Shown: piece after piece, positions 60,566-64,000 of the stretch | Layout: each line of letters starts with the position of its first letter | How positions within the stretch are numbered: the first letter of the stretch is position 1 | Assembly (NCBI RefSeq): GCF_026625565.1 | Contig: NZ_CP112998.1 | Span: forward strand, 4,156,501 to 4,220,500 | Length of the DNA stretch: 64,000 bases | Direction of reading: 5' to 3' | DNA from: Dyadobacter pollutisoli | Lineage (GTDB): Bacteria; Bacteroidota; Bacteroidia; Cytophagales; Spirosomataceae | Made by a program: the position numbers and the translations under genes | Notes under the pieces: generated by a model | Told to the model about the DNA's origin: nothing | Database searches by the model: none | Seen by the model: only the letters and a program-made list of their open reading frames with translations

Positions 60566-63500
60566 ATGAAAAAAACCTTTTACCGGCAGAATTACCTGCT
60601 CAAAATTATGAGAATCAGCCTCATACAAATGATGATGATCGTCGGGTTCACGCAGCTGTCCTTTGCCTTCGATGGTTTCGGGCAGGAAGTGCTGAACCGC
60701 CGGCTTACGATCAACATTAAGGAACAAAAAATCGGAGCAGCTTTAAACCAGATCGGTAAACTTTCGGGCGTCAATTTCATGTACAGCCCTGAACTGATCC
60801 GGTCCCAACGCAAAGTAACTTTCAGCGCAAAAGAAGAGAAGCTGGAAGCTATACTGGATAATTTTCTCACGCCTTTGCAGGTTACCTACGAAGTTTCGGG
60901 CAAACAGATCCTTCTGAAAAGAGCATCTTCCAAGCCGTCGACCGCTACTCCTGAAAGCACCGGCTCATCCATTAAAACCATTCAGTCCATCGATACTCCG
61001 GTGAAAGGAAAGGTTGTGGACGCTGCGGGCGGCAGTGTTCCGGGAGCGACGATTGTTTTGAAAGGAAGCTCGTCGGTCGGTACTACTACGGACGCAGACG
61101 GAGCCTTTTCGCTGAATGTACCCGACGGCAGCACCACGCTGGTTGTGTCATCGATCGGCTTTCTGACGCAGGAAGTTGACATTACCAACAAATCAATGGT
61201 GGACGTCACATTGCAATCTGATGTAAAAGCATTGAGCGAGGTGGTAGTTACCGGATACTCGTCTCAATCCAAGAGAGATATTACCGGCGCGGTAAGTACC
61301 GTTGACGCTACCGAGCTGACCAAAGTGGCTGCCCCGAACGTTGCCCAGCAGTTGCAGGGACGTGTGGCTGGTGTTACTGTTACTTCCAATAACTCGCCGG
61401 GTGGTGAGGCCACTGTACGTATCCGTGGTTTTGGAACGATCAACAACAATGATCCTTTGTACGTGATCGACGGGGTACCGACAAAAGGCGGATTGAACAG
61501 CATTAACCCGAACAACATAGAGTCAATGCAGGTTTTGAAGGATGCTTCTTCGGCTTCTATTTATGGTTCAAGGGCGGCGAATGGTGTTATCATTATCACT
61601 ACCAAAAAAGGAAAAGCAGGTGCTCCGAGATTTGCATTCAATTCAAGAGCGGGTTTGCAGACAGGTAAAGTTGATCTTGACCTGATCAAAGATCCGCAGC
61701 AATTCGGTGACCTGCTTTGGACGCAACGCAAAAATGCAGGTGTACTGACTAATGGTAACCCGTCGCATCAGCAATACGGCAATGGTGCCAATGCAGTGGT
61801 ACCCGACTACATTCTGGCAGGATCGAGCTACGGGTTGTTTGAAGGTGACCCAAAAACCAACCCTTCGCTTTACAACTACAACCGCACAGGTTTTTACCAG
61901 ATCGTGAAAGCAAATAAAGAAGGTACCGACTGGCACAAGGAAATCCTGCGCCCGGCTGCGATCCAGGAATACAATGTAGGTGCTACTGGTGGGACAGAAA
62001 GCGGAAGGTATGCGATCGCATTCAATTACTTCAAGCAGGACGGTGTGTTGATCCACACTTCTTTTAACCGTTATTCATTGCGTTCCAATACTGAATTCTC
62101 GTTCAAAAAACGCATCAGGGTTGGTGAAAACCTGGAAGTAAGTTATACGGAAAACAAGGGTTACTATAACAATAACGGAACTTCAAGCTCGGCCAACAAC
62201 CAGGATGGGAACCCGATCGGAAACGGATACCGTATTCCTTCGATCATCCCGGTGTATGATATCATGGGCAATTTCGCTGCTACGAGAGCGGCGGGACTCG
62301 GACCTGCTACCAATCCTGTGGCGCAGCTTTGGAGAACCAGAAAAAACCAGACTAACAACTTCCGCGCATTTGGTAATGCATACCTGGAAGTAGATATCCT
62401 GAAAGACCTGACTGCGAAATCGAGCATTGGTATCGACATTACCGCTGCCAACCGCGTAGGTTATACCCTGCTGGATTTGGAAGAAGCCGAAATCGAAGCG
62501 GCCAATGCTTTGACTAATGCCAATGCGTACGACATTAACTGGACGTGGTCGAATACATTGAACTACAACAAAACATTGGGCAACATTCATAAACTGGGTG
62601 TCCTTTTGGGAACGGAAGCCATTAAAGGTACCGGTCGCGACTTTTCTGCGACCCGTACTACATTCTTCTCCGAAGATCCTCAGTACATGTTCCTTAACTC
62701 AGGTACGGCGGGTATCAACAATACGGGCGCTGGCTACGAATGGGCACTTTTCTCCATTTTCGGAAAGGTCAACTACTCATTGCTGGACCGCTACCTGCTT
62801 GAAGCTACGGTACGCCGCGATGGTTCTTCAAGATTTGGTCAAAACAACCGGTACGGAACATTCCCAGCATTCAGCGCGGGATGGAGACTTTCGGAAGAAG
62901 CATTCCTGAAACCGGTATCGTGGATTGACGACTTGAAAATAAGAGCTGGCTGGGGTCAAACCGGCAACCAGGAAATTGGTAACTACAATGGATTCAGCAC
63001 TTACCGTTCAAGCCTGAGCCTTTCTTCGTATGCAATCGACGGCTCTAACAATGCGGTACAGCCTGGCTTTGATACCGATGCATTCGGAAACCCGAACGCC
63101 AAATGGGAGACTACCACGCAGACCAACGTTGGTTTGGACGCAACATTTCTCAAAGGAATGTTTGGTCTGAACCTGGATTTGTACAACAGGACCACCTCGG
63201 ACATGCTTTATCAGGTGAGTTTGCCTGCTACTCAGGGTGTCGCCACGATTCCTTATGTCAATGTAGGTGAAATGAATAATAAGGGTATTGATCTTGGGAT
63301 TGATTTTAACAACAAAGCATTGAATGGTGACCTTACCTATTCAGTAGGCGTCAATTTCTCGACTTACAAAAACGAGGTTAAAAAGCTGAACAACAGCGCA
63401 ACAGCAGTTCTTTTAGGACCAGCGATCCGTAGCTATACTTGGACGCGTTCAGTAGCCGGAATGCCATTGTACTCATTCTACGGTTTGCAGATCGACGGTA

Positions 63501-64000
63501 TTTACCAAAATCAGGGCGATGTGGATAGCGGACCAAAATATCCTGGTTACGCTGCAATTGGTAAATACAAATACCACGATACGGACGGCGACGGTACCAT
63601 TACCGATAACGACCGCAAGTTCCTCGGTAACCCGCATCCTGACTTTACCTATGGTATCAACCTGAATGTAGGTTACAAAAACTTTGACCTCTCGGCATTC
63701 TTCCAGGGCGTAAAAGGCAATCAGATCATTAACATGGTAAAGCGCTGGGTAGATTTCAACAACCAGGCGGGTAACCGCAGCCTTCGCATGCTGAATGACT
63801 CGTGGACTCCGTCAAATCCTGATGCTGTGTTGCCGATCCTGGATGCAAACGATAGCCGCAGCCAGCAGCCTTCGAGCTACTTCATTGAAGACGGCTCCTA
63901 TTTCAGAATGAAAAACCTGACGCTGGGCTACACATTGCCCTCCACAATGCTGTCGAAAATCGGTTTCGAAAGCGCACGTGTGTACCTGCAGGCCCAAAAT
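60566..64000 (+). CDS. SusC-type TonB-dependent receptor with STN domain (incomplete at 3' end)
   Basis: The frame from ATG 60566 is open to the window end (1145 codons), so the C-terminal barrel is cut. Order: signal peptide (~1-40, ending AFDGFGQ), STN signalling domain (~45-110; RLTINIKEQKIGAALNQIGK), carboxypeptidase-regulatory-like domain (~145-215; VKGKVVDAAGGSVPGATIVL), a TonB-dependent plug (NDPLYVIDGVP, VLKDASSASIYGSRAANGV) and the start of the barrel. The N-terminal STN domain marks a receptor that signals through FecR to the ECF factor. It probably imports a glycan or glycopeptide; a SusD partner should follow outside the window. Confidence 0.95.
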   Translation, partial: MKKTFYRQNYLLKIMRISLIQMMMIVGFTQLSFAFDGFGQEVLNRRLTINIKEQKIGAALNQIGKLSGVNFMYSPELIRSQRKVTFSAKEEKLEAILDNFLTPLQVTYEVSGKQILLKRASSKPSTATPESTGSSIKTIQSIDTPVKGKVVDAAGGSVPGATIVLKGSSSVGTTTDADGAFSLNVPDGSTTLVVSSIGFLTQEVDITNKSMVDVTLQSDVKALSEVVVTGYSSQSKRDITGAVSTVDATELTKVAAPNVAQQLQGRVAGVTVTSNNSPGGEATVRIRGFGTINNNDPLYVIDGVPTKGGLNSINPNNIESMQVLKDASSASIYGSRAANGVIIITTKKGKAGAPRFAFNSRAGLQTGKVDLDLIKDPQQFGDLLWTQRKNAGVLTNGNPSHQQYGNGANAVVPDYILAGSSYGLFEGDPKTNPSLYNYNRTGFYQIVKANKEGTDWHKEILRPAAIQEYNVGATGGTESGRYAIAFNYFKQDGVLIHTSFNRYSLRSNTEFSFKKRIRVGENLEVSYTENKGYYNNNGTSSSANNQDGNPIGNGYRIPSIIPVYDIMGNFAATRAAGLGPATNPVAQLWRTRKNQTNNFRAFGNAYLEVDILKDLTAKSSIGIDITAANRVGYTLLDLEEAEIEAANALTNANAYDINWTWSNTLNYNKTLGNIHKLGVLLGTEAIKGTGRDFSATRTTFFSEDPQYMFLNSGTAGINNTGAGYEWALFSIFGKVNYSLLDRYLLEATVRRDGSSRFGQNNRYGTFPAFSAGWRLSEEAFLKPVSWIDDLKIRAGWGQTGNQEIGNYNGFSTYRSSLSLSSYAIDGSNNAVQPGFDTDAFGNPNAKWETTTQTNVGLDATFLKGMFGLNLDLYNRTTSDMLYQVSLPATQGVATIPYVNVGEMNNKGIDLGIDFNNKALNGDLTYSVGVNFSTYKNEVKKLNNSATAVLLGPAIRSYTWTRSVAGMPLYSFYGLQIDGIYQNQGDVDSGPKYPGYAAIGKYKYHDTDGDGTITDNDRKFLGNPHPDFTYGINLNVGYKNFDLSAFFQGVKGNQIINMVKRWVDFNNQAGNRSLRMLNDSWTPSNPDAVLPILDANDSRSQQPSSYFIEDGSYFRMKNLTLGYTLPSTMLSKIGFESARVYLQAQN

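Noticed and set aside
60566..64000. SusC gene taken as a pseudogene because no stop is seen
   Set aside because: The frame is open to the window end with normal domain order; it is simply cut by the edge.
1..64000. tRNA genes, transposases, integrases or phage genes
   Set aside because: None seen on reading the intergenic regions and coding products; all coding space is taken up by ordinary chromosomal families.

Overview
The window is a chromosomal stretch of a Bacteroidota bacterium, most likely of the order Cytophagales. A Dyadobacter-like member of the Spirosomaceae is my best guess from gene content; that is an inference, not a database result. Supporting signs are a SusC-type TonB receptor with its ECF sigma/FecR pair, DUF5686, DUF4403 and DUF2279 proteins, a serine palmitoyltransferase, an S16 protein with a long C-terminal tail, and promoters of the Bacteroidota type (TTTG, 19-20 bases, TAnnTTTG). 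I see no insertion sequence, prophage, CRISPR array, tRNA or ribosomal RNA operon. The only structural RNA gene is rnpB.

Layout. 1-6963 (minus): a run of six genes starting with serine palmitoyltransferase, a GNAT-fold protein and an NAD-dependent epimerase-family protein, joined by 4-base overlaps. This looks like a bacterial ceramide pathway core, followed by an outer-membrane DUF5686 protein, a nucleotidyltransferase and a gene cut by the window edge. 7422-13666 (minus): a TetR-controlled RND efflux pump (tetR, tolC-like, adaptor, pump) with a shared AT-rich motif in both flanking regions. 13878-16994 (minus): pta and apbE. 17153-17709: two tiny related membrane proteins, divergent, with a tandem repeat between them. 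17768-30497: single genes and small groups, many exported (amidase, lipocalin, possible polysaccharide lyase, class V aminotransferase, TlpA-like lipoprotein), plus regulators, a hydrolase and a Uma2 nuclease-fold protein.

30601-43745 is mostly housekeeping: lpxB-queD divergent from hldD, a lone sufB between two strong terminators, a CPA2 antiporter, a PLP deaminase/desulfhydrase, an RluA-type pseudouridine synthase, a GNAT, rpsP-rimM-trmD, an OmpA-like protein and rnpB. 43847-53376 holds a DUF4403/Smr/DUF2279/VWA group, fabG, a YiaA-like protein, another SDR, a small array of ~32-base hairpin repeats and a two-gene ABC transporter.

53514-64000 is the most coherent accessory region. A consensus promoter drives a glycosylasparaginase and a GH29 alpha-L-fucosidase, then come a RelE/HTH toxin-antitoxin pair, a second fucosidase with a C-terminal carbohydrate-binding domain, an ECF sigma factor, a FecR anti-sigma factor and a SusC receptor with an N-terminal STN signalling domain that runs off the window. 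Together these suggest a locus for fucosylated N-glycan or glycopeptide use, with SusD expected just outside.
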